Positions 34,675 to 45,810 of a stretch of DNA of 64,000 bases are shown here, piece by piece. The stretch is from Alitta virens (Eukaryota; Annelida; Polychaeta; Phyllodocida; Nereididae), in contig OW028573.1 in assembly GCA_932294295.1 (NCBI GenBank), positions 4,320,001-4,384,000 of the forward strand. Reading direction: 5' to 3'. The position numbers and the translations under genes are program-made. The first letter of the stretch is position 1, and each line of letters opens with the position of its first letter. A model generated the notes under the pieces. That model made no database searches and was not told the DNA's origin. It saw only the letters and a list, made by a program, of their open reading frames with translations.

Positions 34675-36090
34675 ACTGTCCAAGGAAAGCAGGTGTAGAC
34701 TGGGTGTGCGTGGTGCACAACAAGAAAGAGAAGTGCAAGGCAAGAGTATTGGAGAAACTGGATGACGATTACATCATCAGAGCCCAGTCATTTGCACGGA
34801 CCCACTGCAGGAGCTACCAACGCTGCCAAAGTCCGTGCGATGATGAAAGATGCCAGCAAGACACAGTCTTTTGCCGCAGCTAGCAAGATTGTGAATGAGG
34901 CCATCAGACTCATCGACCCAGATGCCCCCTGCGATGCCTTAGCCCCTCTTTCAGCCCTGATGAGAGCCTCCAACAGGTTACGCCAGAAGACCCGACCTCA
35001 CCATCCCAAGGACCTGGACTTCCTAGTTTAACGATGATGTTGTACCTGAGGACTTCTTTCAAGCAGAAGTGGAGATAGGCTCCGGGGCACGTCATCGTCA
35101 GCACTTCATCTTCGCCACCAACAGGAAGCTGCGCTTGCTGTCTTCACCAAAGAATTGGTACCTGGATGGGACCTTCAAGACCATCCGTGAACCTTTTAAG
35201 CAACTGTACAGTATCCATGCTTTTTTGAGGGTCGGCCAGAAGAAGCAGGTCCCACTTGTGTTTATGGTGATGACTGGGAAGGCCAAGAGCAACTACCACG
35301 GGGTCCAGACTGCTCTTTTAGACCAGCTCCCCAGCAAACCAGACGTCTAGACCATCACAGTGGACTTCGAGGCTGCTGTATGGCAATCTGTATGAGGTCT
35401 TTCCCGGTGTGACACTCAAATGGCTGCACCTTTCACTTTACCCAGGCTGTTTGGAAGAGGATCCATCAGGTCGGTCTGCAGACTACCTATTACAAAAAGG
35501 GTTCCACCTACGAGTTTTGCAAGACTTTTATGGACTTGATATACCTCCCTGCTGAATATATCAAGGCCCAGTTCGACAGCCTGAAAGACCTGTGCCCCCA
35601 TGAAGGAAAGCTGCGAGAGCTGGTGATGTACATCGACAGACAGTGGATGAGAAATACTGTCTTTCCTGTGGACTCGAGCGGTTTCATGCTACCGATACGA
35701 AACTAACAACGACGTCGAAGGTTGGCATGACCGACTGAACCAGACAGGCAAGGTAAACCTGAATCTGTACCAGCTGATCCACTTGCTCCACGAGGAAGCC
35801 AGGCAGAATCCGATCCAAATGAATGTCCTGTCAAGAGGTGACACACTGCGGTACCAGCAGTATGAAGTGAGGAGGAAAGCCCACATGATTATGGAGTTTT
35901 GGGGCGATCTGAACAGAGGCAATGTCAGCAAACAGTTACTGAAGCAGTGTGCACGAATTGACACCCCTGTAGTTGAAGTCATAAGCAGTCGATCATTACA
36001 AACCCGGCCTTTTTCAAGGCCAACCCAAATATCATTGGTCTTTTTCAAGGCCACCAAATCCTCCAAAGAGAGCAGACCATGAACACATCT
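34675..36090 (+). pseudogene. FLYWCH/MULE-type transposase pseudogene, copy 2
   Basis: It begins after an acceptor-like ctttttcag. 34681-34790 encodes the FLYWCH-type finger (WVCVVHNKKEKCKARV), and after a frame change comes its SHLHGP histidine pair. The transposase core follows: NWYLDGTFKTI near 35155 (first Asp), TVDFEAAV near 35358 (second Asp), LIYLPAEYIKAQF near 35540 and NNDVEGWHDRLN near 35710. Breaks include stops near 35031 and 35348 and several frameshifts. Shared order and motifs with copy 1 show one transposon family, inserted here in opposite orientation. The C-terminal part (35783-36082) is open and less damaged. Confidence 0.75.
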
Positions 36091-36191
36091 GTGTGACAAA
36101 ATAAACTTATGTATTTAGTTATGGTCCCACAATACCAAGTTAGTGAAAGTCCATGTGAATAGGAGTGGTCTAATAATTACACTGTAGTCCT

Positions 36192-36402
36192 TTTTGTGAC
36201 AGTTAGTTAGTGTTATTGTTTAACGCCTCATCAGCACCTGAGTGGGCTATGTAGAGGCTCTCTAGGGTAAGATTGATTATCTATAGTTGGTAGTAGAAAC
36301 CAGAAGCATGTAAAAAATCTATAATTGTCTGCGTTGGATAGCTGGACCGGGACCTGGCGGTTGAAAGCCCAGAGCGCTACCTCTGAGCTAGGCCCCCACC
36401 CT
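36192..36402 (-). repeat. SINE-B: shared tRNA head with a different body
   Basis: On the minus strand 36402-36342 is the same tRNA-Gly-like head as SINE-A (A box and GGTCCCGG region, B box decayed). Its body is unrelated to SINE-A: it runs agctatccaacgcagac through to gatgaggcgttaaacaataa and ends in a (taac)n-type tail. The body alone recurs at 27176-27325. Two SINE families in this genome therefore share a promoter head. Confidence 0.7.
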
Positions 36403-36419
36403 CAAAGACAACCATTATG

Positions 36420-36522
36420 TGTGTGTGTGATTAGGGTTTTACGTCCTATATTTTTGCACCAGTTAATTAGGACAGGCAGAGACCATGGCAATGAGACGAA
36501 GGATGAAACGGCCATCCTACTT
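36420..36522 (-). repeat. SINE-A, 5'-truncated, with 16-bp target duplication
   Basis: Flanked by perfect 16-bp direct repeats aaagacaaccattatg (36404-36419 and 36523-36538). The tRNA head is missing and the (tg)n side is at the tail, as expected for 5' truncation in LINE-driven target-primed integration. Confidence 0.9.
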
Positions 36523-36539
36523 AAAGACAACCATTATGA

Positions 36540-38162
36540 CGCTATTGTGAACATAAAGGGTTTTTGTACAACAGGTTCTTATGCGAGCATTGTATTGAGA
36601 TACATCATGCTCATAAAAAACTTTTTTTGTGTGAAACAGAAATGTGAAGCTTGTTGCCGAGTTGACTGCTTTCAAACAAAGCAGAGACGTGTGTGACGAC
36701 TGTAACATGATTTGTGGCAACTCGGGTGGGTGGGTGATTAGGGCTTTACGTCCTGTATTTCTGCACCAGTTATATATTTCAGGAAAATTCAGTCATGATT
36801 TGTGACAGAGGTTATGAAAATAAACCCAGACAAGGGTGTCTTCATTGCATGCCTGAGCAAATGTGTGCAACATGTAGAAAATGTGTCAACTGTTAAAACC
36901 CTACTGTGGTTTAGACATTTACTGAATTACCTGGTTGCACAGAGTTCATGCAATATAAAAATAAAGACTGCACACCTAAAGCTAAATGTGACCAGTGTGG
37001 GGAGAGGTGTAAGCATTGCTCAACCATGGGGAAAGAGGGTTTTTGAAGGAACCCTGTGAAAATAGTATGTGCGGTATATGAGAAGTAATTTTCAAAGGTC
37101 GTGACACTTGCTATGTTTTCTGCAGCTGGCTCATCAGACCCATTCACAAAGGTTTTACTTGTCTTGCCCACAATGGTTGATTGTTTGATTTCTGCTTCAT
37201 TATAAACTAATGTGTTAAGAACTCCTTATTTCTGAAGATTATCTTGTCTGGAGATAAAATTTTGAATATGAAAATAGATGGAGTGAATGTCAGGTTCATG
37301 GATAGTTTAAATTTTCTAAAAAAGAAATTTTCGAGTACACTTGATCAGATGTTGACATATTAAGGGAAGCCTGTATCAAGTTCAGAGATGATAATTGAAA
37401 TGACAACTGTAGCCGATTCAAAGGTAACTTACCATGCACGAAGAGCATTTTGTCACTTTGCAAGATGGGAGGAGTGGTAAAGCTGTACTGAAAAGGGGTG
37501 AATGGTCTTTTAACGGAGAGATCATCAACAGACAGCTAAATCAAAATTCATGAAATCCCCCCTTTCAGATTCCTGCAAACGGGTATGGCAAGCATGCAAA
37601 TGATAGCAAAAAGGCCACAGCATGGGTGCAGTGGAAGTCTGAGGAGTTGGGCAGACCTCTCCAACATGCTCGAAATAGTGGAGAATTTCGTACACAAATT
37701 TCCGAGTCAACGCTTAAGACCGTACTGATGTGCTATTATGAGTTTCTAGGATGCTGGTGGCATGGTCACCATTGTGCATATCTTAAAAGTCTTTGGGACC
37801 CCCACACTAAGATGACAATGGAAAAGTTGTACGAAGCCATCCAGGCTAGGTTGAGGAAAATCGAAGCTCTGGGGTATAAAGTCGTCTCAATTATGGAGTG
37901 CGAATTTGACGAGCTTGTTAAAATTTGTGACAGCTTGTTTGGCGGACCGGTATACCCAACAGTCTTCTTTAGGGAAGTAAAAGAAGGGGAAAAGATCAGT
38001 TACTACGATTATACAAGTTTATACCCCTCCGTAAACCTTCATAGTCTGTATCCTATGTGTCACCCAGAAATGATCAGACAGATGCAGTCATATTTCAGAC
38101 TAGTTAAATGTAGAGTAACCCCCCTGAGAGGTCTTTACCTTCCAGTTTTACCCTATAGGTCT
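36540..38162 (+). pseudogene. Protein-primed family B DNA polymerase pseudogene (Polinton/Maverick type)
   Basis: Domain pieces lie in order: a Cys-rich stretch (CDQCGERCKHC near 36990); exonuclease-like phrases FKGRDTCY and GFTCLAHN (37090-37180); FMDSLNFL near 37300; GYGKHANDSKKATAW near 37580; a long open frame 37626-38160 with QHARNSGEFR and YYEFLGCWWHG; and the polymerase A motif YYDYTSLYPSVN near 38010. These are hallmarks of the self-synthesising Polinton/Maverick polymerases and related viruses. The first half has several stops and frameshifts. A SINE-A copy sits at 36725-36771 and another cuts it off at 38164, and the rest of the polymerase is absent. No capsid, integrase or packaging ATPase was seen nearby, so only a fragment survives. 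Confidence 0.7.
36725..36771 (-). repeat. SINE-A tail fragment
   Basis: Only the tail phrase (gattagggctttacgtcctg to ctgcaccagt) is present, with its (tggg)n side. It lies inside the polymerase pseudogene. Confidence 0.75.
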
Positions 38163-38163
38163 G

Positions 38164-38311
38164 GGGGTGGGTGGGTGATTAGGGTTTTACGTCCGGTATT
38201 TCTGCACCAGTTGGGCTAACTAGGACAGGCAGAGACCATGGCAATGAGACGAAGGATGAAACAGCCATCCAACTTAGGCTCGACCGGGAATCGAACCCGG
38301 TACCCAGCGGT
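38164..38311 (-). repeat. SINE-A, head-truncated, ending the polymerase remnant
   Basis: Carries the tail, body and B-box side of the head. It joins directly to the last polymerase codons and has no polymerase sequence beyond it, so insertion was accompanied or followed by deletion. Confidence 0.85.
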
Positions 38312-39722
38312 CCAATACCTATGTAAATAAATATGTAAAATTGTTTATCAATTGCTTGTTTAAGAACTTTATATCTTCTAAGGTGCTGAATATTTTGTGG
38401 GTGGGGGTGATGAAGATGAGCCAATAGATGCAGCTTCTACAACTACAGTATGACTCATATGGAATTGTCCATATTTTGCCGACATCACCCCAAAACACGG
38501 CGAAAGGCCCCGCAAAGCTGATAGACATTCCTAACTAATTGGCTATAATTGATTGGCGGATGGTGTCGGCCTGTAGTGGCTCGTCACGCCTCCTTGCCCC
38601 TTGTCACGGATATTATGATGGTGGGCTGCTGTGGAGGCTGGTCAGCAGCCCTTTGCCCTTATCAGCCACATGTGTTTCTAATCTGTGTCAGATTTCCATT
38701 TTATTACATTCAGATAACTTTAAATGCAGGGGTAAAATGCATGACTCCATGATTTCACAAATTTCAAGGGTTTATTTCACATTATTGGAGTTCAATTATA
38801 AAGCACAGATATTTTATTACACTGCTTTAGACTACTTACATTCAGAAGATACAGAGATATGACATCATAATTCAGCCTTTTTTTAAATTTTGTCTAACAT
38901 GATCTGTTGTGTAGTCATGAGAAATTGGATTATTAACAGTGATCAAAACACACTGGGCATTATGTATGTTGTTTGTTTATTTATTGAATATATTTAAAGG
39001 ATGGCTTGATCAGTGCAAATTGCCTTTTTTTCTGAATTGAGGCTTTTATTTTAACTTAGGCAAACAAATGAAAGGTAATGAAAGGTGTTCATTAAGAACA
39101 CTAGATAAATTTCAAGTAAATCTGACAAGGGTATGGAAGGGGGGGGGGGGGGAAGTTTTTGAGATGCTGCCGCTGCTGACAACCCACTGTGCAGAGAGGG
39201 GGTGAGCTGACCCAAGGCCAAGGGAGCCAATTAAAATGATAAGGCCCCAAAAACGCATAAACACAATGCTTAAAAGAAATTCATGCGCTCTCTGGGCCAA
39301 GCAATGACCATTGACCAGTCAGAAGTAACCCCCCCCCCCCCCTCCCCATGGTGGTCACAGTCGGTTGCTCCAAGCCAGATCAAAGAGCCTGCTCAGTTTC
39401 TTAGACTGGTAATACAGTCATTTTCCAATTCTCTAATTATATACCAATGACTCAGTGTTTGTTGCGTTGCCTTAATTTTCTTGATCAAGAGCATATACAT
39501 ATACAAGTAGACAACACAAAACAATGGCATGGTCTCTTTCAGGAGTGTTTAATCAATGATTCTGAGGCAACAAACAACAAAAAACTGTGCTAGCCATGTC
39601 ACAACAACAGAAAGTTCAACAAGAGGTACTGAAACGAAGTTCACACATCAACACATGTCAACAAGAAAACGAAAAAAGTCAACAAGGATGGCCAAAAAAG
39701 CCAGTCACTACAGGCATGGTCC
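38312..39722. other. Intergenic DNA, no gene recognised
   Basis: Contains a poly-G tract (39139-39152) and a poly-C tract (39329-39342) about 190 bp apart in opposite sense. The last 200 bp probably belongs to the Tc1-like element's flank, but its inverted terminal repeat could not be identified. Confidence 0.4.
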
Positions 39723-40725
39723 TCAATACTGCGTGTGTCCTCCGCGGGCCCTTACACATGCAACACACCTGCACATGCTCTGCACCAGGTTTCGGATGGT
39801 CTGTTGTGGAAGCCTATCCCATTCCTCCTGCAGTGCTTGGATCAGCATCTGTCTGGTCACTGGCTGCCTCCTCCTTGCAGAAACACATCTGCCAAGCTCA
39901 TCCCACAGCTGCTCAATGGGGTTGAGGTCAGGGGAGTAGGACATCCACTGCATCACCTGAATGCCTTGTGTCTGGAGGAAGTTGGTGGTCAACCTTGCTG
40001 CATGGGGCCTGGCATTATCCTGCTGGAAGATGTCAATTTCTGGATGGGCCTCCATAAACGGTACCAGGTGGGATTCCAGGACCTCATTGACATACCGTTG
40101 TGCAGTCAGGTTACCCTCAACCACAACCAAGGGTGTCCTATTGCGAGCGGTGATCCCCGCCCAGACCATCACACCTGGTCCTCCCCAACGGTTGAACTCA
40201 CGAATGCAGCATCGGACAAATAGCTCACCTCTTCTGCGCCATACTCTTTCTCGGCCATCAGCAGTGGTGAGGCAAAAGCGAGACTCGTCACTAAAAACCA
40301 CACTGGCCCACGTACTGCTGCCGTGTCCAACGCTGATGTTCCCGGCACCATCTGAGTCGGTTGCGTCTGTGGATCCTGGTCAGCACTGGACCTCTGCAGG
40401 GGCGCCTTGCATGCATTCCCCGGCCTCTGAGTCTTCTTCGCACAGTTGATGCACTAATTCTCCGGTTATGACGACCATGTGTCCTGGCTGCAGTCTCAGT
40501 GGCACGGCGAAAATGGTCCCGCAGGTGCTGCAGCACTATCCATCTGTCCTGGTTTGGGGTGGTTACCCTAGGTCTTCCTGACCTTGGACGGTCATTAACA
40601 GTTGCTGTGTCAGCATATATTGCAGGCTGTGAGCATCCAAGATGCCTGGCAACAGCACGCTGAAGCATGCCAGCTTGAAGCATCCCTATTGCCCTGGCCC
40701 GCTGCTCGGGCATCAACCGCAGCAT
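39723..40725 (-). pseudogene. Tc1/mariner-like transposase pseudogene
   Basis: The N-terminal part (40725-40291) holds a paired helix-turn-helix (RAVARHLGCSQPAI) and DRPRSGRPRVTT. About ten residues normally between these are missing. The catalytic part (40301-39723) holds FSDESRF, QQDNARPHAA and SPDLNPIEQLWDELGR, the DD34E-type triad. The two parts are in different frames, and an extra four bases (near 40308-40313) explain the shift. Both are otherwise well preserved, so decay is recent. Terminal inverted repeats were not found with confidence. Confidence 0.9.
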
Positions 40726-42065
40726 CTGAGTTTTCTGTGCGTATTCTCAACCAGGAGTCTTCAGAGAATCACCAAACAGGATTTGATTGAATTTGGGTCA
40801 TTAGAACTTAAGGACTTAATCAAAAAGGTCATCAGAGCAAACTGTTTGGCTGAAATCATTGAAGCATGACAAAGGTGGTCAAGCACAACTGTTGTGTTGT
40901 TTTAGTGTTTAATGACACAGAAAATACATGCATTTGAACTGGCACCCTCCCAAGTAGAAAATATCCAAAAAACCAACTTGATAAGTTTTTTTTGACTTTG
41001 AGTTTACTATGAATAATCAAGGGCTGTGATCATGGAGACATGTTTATTAAAAGATCTGTGAAATTTCACGTTATCGTGTTTATCACCCCCTTTTATTACA
41101 ACAAATCACCCCCTAAATGAGCGTCACATACCTCACTGTGGCACTGAGAGGGTGATTATACACCCTTGTTGCATTAAAAACCCTAGAAGTTTAAGTGGTG
41201 GGGGGGGGGGGGTGGATTAGGGCTTTACGTCCTGTATTCTGCACCAGTTGGGCTAATTAGGACAGGCAGCCTCGAAGTTTAAGATATTCCTCAAAAGTGA
41301 TGATACATTCAGCTAAATTCAGAGATAATACAAGGTTTTAATAATTTGAAATCTTGATCATTAAAATTCGGAAATATATTAAATCATATACAATGTAAAA
41401 AGATTAAATCACCAGGTTTAATTGTCATGGAAACAGTATATATACAAATTTAATGTATTTTATATATAAATTTCAGTGTGGTAAACATTACCAAACTGCT
41501 TAATATATCATGAAAATGTGAGAATTAAGCCCTTTCCTTTGCAATAATATTATTATCTATATACATGTATACATAGGTGCATGCATACATTGTACATGCA
41601 TAAAGTCAGGGTTTCTTTTAACCAGGGATTGACATGTATACTAGCCATAATTTGTACACTATTTTCTGTAATTGATTGTTGATTTATGTGACATTTACAC
41701 TTCATACCTAAAAAGATGAAAAAATCCAGTGAACTCTGCTGTCAGTACCATTGATAGGGGGCTGTCAGTTTTCCTTACAAATAACAAATTTCGCACCAAT
41801 TCGCATTTATGAGCTATATGTTGTTTGCTATCCATAGAAGTTATGAGAATGTAAACATCAACTGTTTTTGCTCATTTAAATGCGACATTTTAGCTGAATA
41901 ATTGTTTATTTTGGCTAAGAATAATCATATTTTCACGTGGAAAAAACCAAAATAATCCTCAAGTGGAGAGGAATTTAACTCTAAAATTCAATGTATGAAA
42001 GGGATTGTTGTTTATATTTTGATGCACGGCATTAAAAGGGGGTTTTCTACTCTTGTCTCCATGCT
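40726..42065. other. Intergenic DNA with one SINE fragment
   Basis: A SINE-A tail fragment (about 41196-41269) is flanked by cctagaagtttaag (41182-41195) and cctcgaagtttaag (41270-41283), a 14-bp target duplication with one mismatch, and it is joined to a poly-G tract. The rest is AT-rich without recognised coding sequence. Confidence 0.6.
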
Positions 42066-42256
42066 GGGTGGTGTGGGTGATTAGGGCTTTACGTCCTGTA
42101 TTTCTGCACCAGTTGGGCTAATTAGGACAGGCAGAGACCATGGCAATGAGACGAAGGATGAAACAGCCATCCAACTTAGGCTCGACCGGGAATCGAACCC
42201 GGGACCCAGAGGTTGGAAGCCCAGAGCGCTACCTTTGAGCTAGGCCCCCGTCCCCA
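42066..42256 (-). repeat. SINE-A, full length, best reference copy
   Basis: Runs from the (tggg)n-flanked tail to the tRNA-like head. On the minus strand the head has A box TAGCTCAAAGGTAGCGC, a CTTCCAA loop whose TCC suggests tRNA-Gly ancestry, and B box GGTTCGATTCC. The body contains catccttcgtctcattgcca. It lies directly upstream of the TatD-type reading frame. Confidence 0.9.
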
Positions 42257-42352
42257 CAGAGGAGATGGTGCCTGAGCTCCTACTGGACCTAGGCGAGGAA
42301 GAAGAGGAAATAGCCGAGTGACTCTGAGGAGGGGGTAGTTCCTTCCAAAAAC

Positions 42353-44270
42353 ATGGACCCGCAGTCTACCTTGAAGCACATGGACTCGGAGGAATTGGAG
42401 GAGGCGTGCACGGGGGACGTCGTAGAGCTACTGCTCCACCTAGAAGATGAACCCTTTGACTCGGAGACAGTAGTTGATGATGAGTCAGAGGACGAATCTG
42501 ACTCCGAAACGATTGTCCCGGACGGTGAGACCATGGTAGCGGCGTCTGATGTGTTCCCCGGGGCCTCATTTTCCCCAGCAGTGACCTCAGCCGCTGCTCC
42601 CATTGGGTCCACTGACACCCCTCCCTCTCCGGGTGCATGTGTCCAGTGCGGATCCCAAGAGGCCCCGGAAGCCGTTTTCCGTCGCAAACACATGCGCTGT
42701 GAGCGAAGGAAACGGCTTCGCCAACATCTGCGGGCGGGGACTGCCACTAAAGCGTTCCAACAGGAGGATGTCATCCCCCCTCCTCCCCAATTTGCTGACC
42801 CGGAGCCACAGCCGGGTGGTTCCAACTGGGAGCCCCAGTGTAAACCCTTTGGCTGGAGGCCCGGGCCAGCACCTGATGATGACGAAGACGAGGAGGATGA
42901 CGGTGAGTCAACCATGGTTATTGACGAGCCTGTAGGGACCCCCGTGCCCCGCCGAGTTTTCTTTGGAGAGGCCACTGTTTATGTCGTGCCCTCCGTTGAC
43001 GACTTCCCGGGGGCCGGGATCCCGACAGAGGACCTTACCGTAAATGACAACCTACAACAGACGGGAGAGCCTGAGGAATACCCCTACTGCCCCCCTGTGC
43101 TGCAGCCGTATCGGCGATAAAAAACTTCGCCGCCATATTGAGGCCCGCCATTTGCCTTGGTGGTTGGCTCCTAAGCGAGCCTGCTGGCGTTGCAAAGTAC
43201 AGGAATCCGCGGTCAGCAACCTTAAAATTCGGCATGGGCAAACCTGTGATCCTGCAGCGATGTCAGAGGGAGATGCTGGGACCTGGGCGCATCTCTGCAA
43301 TGGTCTGCTACGCCTGATCCGTTTGGATCTGGGCTGCCAGTCCAATGCAGAGCTGCTTGGCCTGGTCACCAGCAGGGGATATTATCCCCATGACCCCTCT
43401 CCATTTCACCTCTCCATGGAGCAGCAGCTCCTGTTCCGGCTATGGGAGAGGCATAGTGGTCATAATCGGGTAACCCCACTAGAGGTATTTTCCGTAAAGC
43501 CACCGAGCATGGTGGCCTGTCTATTTCACCCGAAGGTTCTGGCCTGTATAATGTGCCACTTGCAGTCAGCCACCAACAGGGCCATTGGCAGTCTCAATGA
43601 ACGATTCACTGAGGAAAGGCCACCTCGTCCTCGGCATGTCCAGCGTGTTGTGGATGCACATATCCACCTTGACCGCTTGGGCTGCCAATTTGGCCAACGG
43701 GTGGGTGGGTGATTAGGGATTTACGTCCTGTATTTCTGCACCTGCTGGGCTAATTAGGACAGGCAGAGACCATGGCAATGAGATGAAGGATGAAACAGCC
43801 ATCCAACTGTGTGGGACTGGGGGAGATAGGGATCGATACGGCCCGGTATCTGACTCCCCGTCAGAAAGATCGACAACAGACCGGTTTTGAGGAACAGCTC
43901 GGTCTGTGTCCAGGATCCATGCCTATTGTTATCCATTGCCGTGGTCCTGGGGCCCTCGATGTGTGCCTTGAAATAATGGCCCATCGGGTGCATCCCAGGA
44001 CCGTAATAGTTCAGGCCCACGGTTTCTTGGGCACACGTTTAAATGTGGCCCGGTGGTGTGACCGATTTCAAAATTGCTTGTTTTAGTTTTGAGCACCGGT
44101 CTTTGGCACTGACAGGAGCTGCTGCCAAGGAACATGGATGGGCAGCTAGAGGTCTGTGCTTAGAACAGATCCTGATCGAGTCGGATGCTCCGTATCTGAC
44201 TCGATCAACCCGGGTGTCGACCAAACTACTGGGCCTGCATCCCCCCGGATGGATCTTTTCCTAGTTGGCC
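42353..44270 (+). pseudogene. Intronless zinc-finger and TatD-type nuclease reading frame, broken
   Basis: The first frame (42353-43120, 255 codons) is acidic at its start, then has CVQCGSQ and basic stretches, and ends just after EYPYC. The next frame (43044-43712) supplies a C2H2-like phrase DKKLRRHIEARHLPWW, a CWRC pair, a helical region and the TatD start VVDAHIHLDRL. One extra C in the C6 run at 43090-43095 would account for this shift. A SINE-A copy (43701-43808) then interrupts. 43811-44086 gives VGLGEIGID, IVIHCRGPG and VQAHGFLGT, and a further frame (44043-44264) gives ILIESDAPYL. The metal ligands of TatD nucleases (HxH, Glu, two His, Asp) are all visible, but the roughly 60-80 residues expected between HIHLD and GEIGID are missing. 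TatD enzymes are metal-dependent exonucleases. The gene looks like a mobile-element-borne or retrocopied one. Confidence 0.75.
43701..43808 (-). repeat. SINE-A, head-truncated, inside the TatD frame
   Basis: Tail and body are present and the head is absent. It replaces the segment between the first two TatD motifs. No target duplication was seen, so deletion at insertion is likely. Confidence 0.85.
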
Positions 44271-44528
44271 GATGGCTAGGTCAGCTGAAAGGCCAATGCC
44301 CCTCCATTATCCTTGAAGCAGCAAGGTTAAATGCTCACAGAGCGTTTTCATTACCAGGCTTTTGAGTCTGATTATTTCTGGTTCCTTGCAGGGACCGCAA
44401 TGACTTGAACGGTCATTGCTGATGTCCGTTGGTGCCCAGCAAGCCTGGGGATGCTCCCTTGGGCCACTCGAACTACGGGTGGCCAAGTTGGTGGCTCCTC
44501 TTGGCTTGCGTGTCCTCCTCGTTTGGAG

Positions 44529-44678
44529 GCTATCCTCGATGTGTTACTATGAGAAGAGGCTATCCTTGACGTGTTACTACCGGAAGAGGCCATCCTCGAC
44601 GTGTAACTACAGGAAGAGGCTATCCTCGAAGCGTTACTGCAGGAAGAGGCTATCCTTGACGTGTTACTACAAGAAGAG
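44529..44678 (+). repeat. 30-bp tandem repeat, five units
   Basis: The unit start gaggc recurs at exactly 44526, 44556, 44586, 44616, 44646 and 44676. As 30 is divisible by three, one plus-strand frame reads a ten-residue repeat like EAILDVLLQE (with two stops), and the minus strand reads SCSNTSRIAS-type units inside a 156-codon open frame (44372-44842). Coding use is not shown. Confidence 0.85.
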
Positions 44679-44679
44679 G

Positions 44680-45295
44680 CTATCATTTCAAATCTGCCCT
44701 CCCCATGCTCCAGAGCCCTGATGGACTGCAGTATGGTGTAACCCCACCTCCCTACAGATGGAGGCCCCCTCGTACCCTCCCAGGAGTATCTTGGCAGTGG
44801 TAGAGTTGTGGGCTCCAATGTCTTTATTTCCACCATAATCAACTACCAAAAATATGGAGGGGAAGAGTGTGGTGAATTTGCTCGTTGATCTTCGTGGATC
44901 TTCGGCCGTCTCCGGGAGCTCCTATGACGCCTGCGCGGTGATGCGTTTCTGCCCGGCTGATCTCTCTTGATTGCCAGACAGTGTAAGTGAACGGATGTGT
45001 TCTATTTTTCCTCTTAGGTATTTATTTACTACAATATTCATATTTTTTTAGTTAAGATAATTTTTCTGAATTGCCTCCTTGTAAGAACAAGAATTGCGTA
45101 AACTCAGCACATAAACATCTAATTATATCTGTTAGACCTTTATTACCATAAGCCAGCCTATAGACTATAAGAGAAAATTATTAATTATTAATAGATGAGT
45201 GAACATGCAAATCATGTACATAATTAGGTCGCTGGCTGCGAGGTGATGACAGTGTCAAGGAGTGCTTTGCAGGCATTCCTTAGACAGCATTTGGT
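44680..45295. other. Intergenic DNA, no gene recognised
   Basis: The first 250 bp is moderately GC-rich like the TatD region, and may be the tail of the same element. From about 45000 the composition returns to AT-rich. Confidence 0.35.
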
Positions 45296-45476
45296 GTGTG
45301 TGTGATTTGGGCTTTACGTCCTGTATTTCTGCACCGGATGGGCTAATTAGGACAGGCAGGGACCATGGCAATGAGACGAAGGATGAAACAGCCATCCAAC
45401 TTAGGCTCGACTGGGAATCGAACCCTATACACCCAGCGGTTGGAAGCCCAGAGCGCTACCTCTGAGCTATGCCCCC
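45296..45476 (-). repeat. SINE-A, nearly full length, with 9-bp target duplication
   Basis: Flanked by gcatttggt (45287-45295 and 45477-45485). Contains the whole tail, body and tRNA head. Confidence 0.9.
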
Positions 45477-45689
45477 GCATTTGGTATTAGGTGGGTGAAA
45501 TGCCGCTACATTGCCACCGGCGGACCATCATGTTTGCTACCTGGGCTGGTTCCTCACATGCAAAATTGCAGTAACTGAAAAGTAACTGGAACTCAACTTT
45601 TCATGCTTAAATAATTAAGGGATCATTCTGCATCAGCCGGATTAGTTATTTGCCTTGTTGCTTGCGTACCATTTACAGCAGACAAATAT

Positions 45690-45775
45690 AGCCAGCTTCT
45701 TTTAGTAGCAGATAGCATTGTATAGCGAAAATTGTCTAGCCAAGTCTAGGCTCAATTTGACAGCCCTTTTTTTAA
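45690..45775. mobile_element. MITE-like element, partial
   Basis: Shares tagccagctt, agtagcagata and gtctaggctcaatttgacag phrases with the copy at 3889-4041. Ends are unclear. Confidence 0.3.
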
Positions 45776-45810
45776 TCTATTTCATTGACTTGTAAAGTTA
45801 CTAATCTGAC

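Noticed and set aside
39735..40449. Two 162-codon plus-strand frames
   Set aside because: They are antisense to the Tc1-like transposase and lack recognisable motifs.
42180..42256. A tRNA gene (A and B boxes, TCC-like anticodon loop)
   Set aside because: It is the head of SINE-A. The acceptor stem does not pair properly and it continues into the SINE body found at many other places.
42289..42975. 228-codon minus-strand frame rich in serine
   Set aside because: It is antisense to the acidic first frame of the TatD-type gene; the serine runs come from complemented acidic codons.
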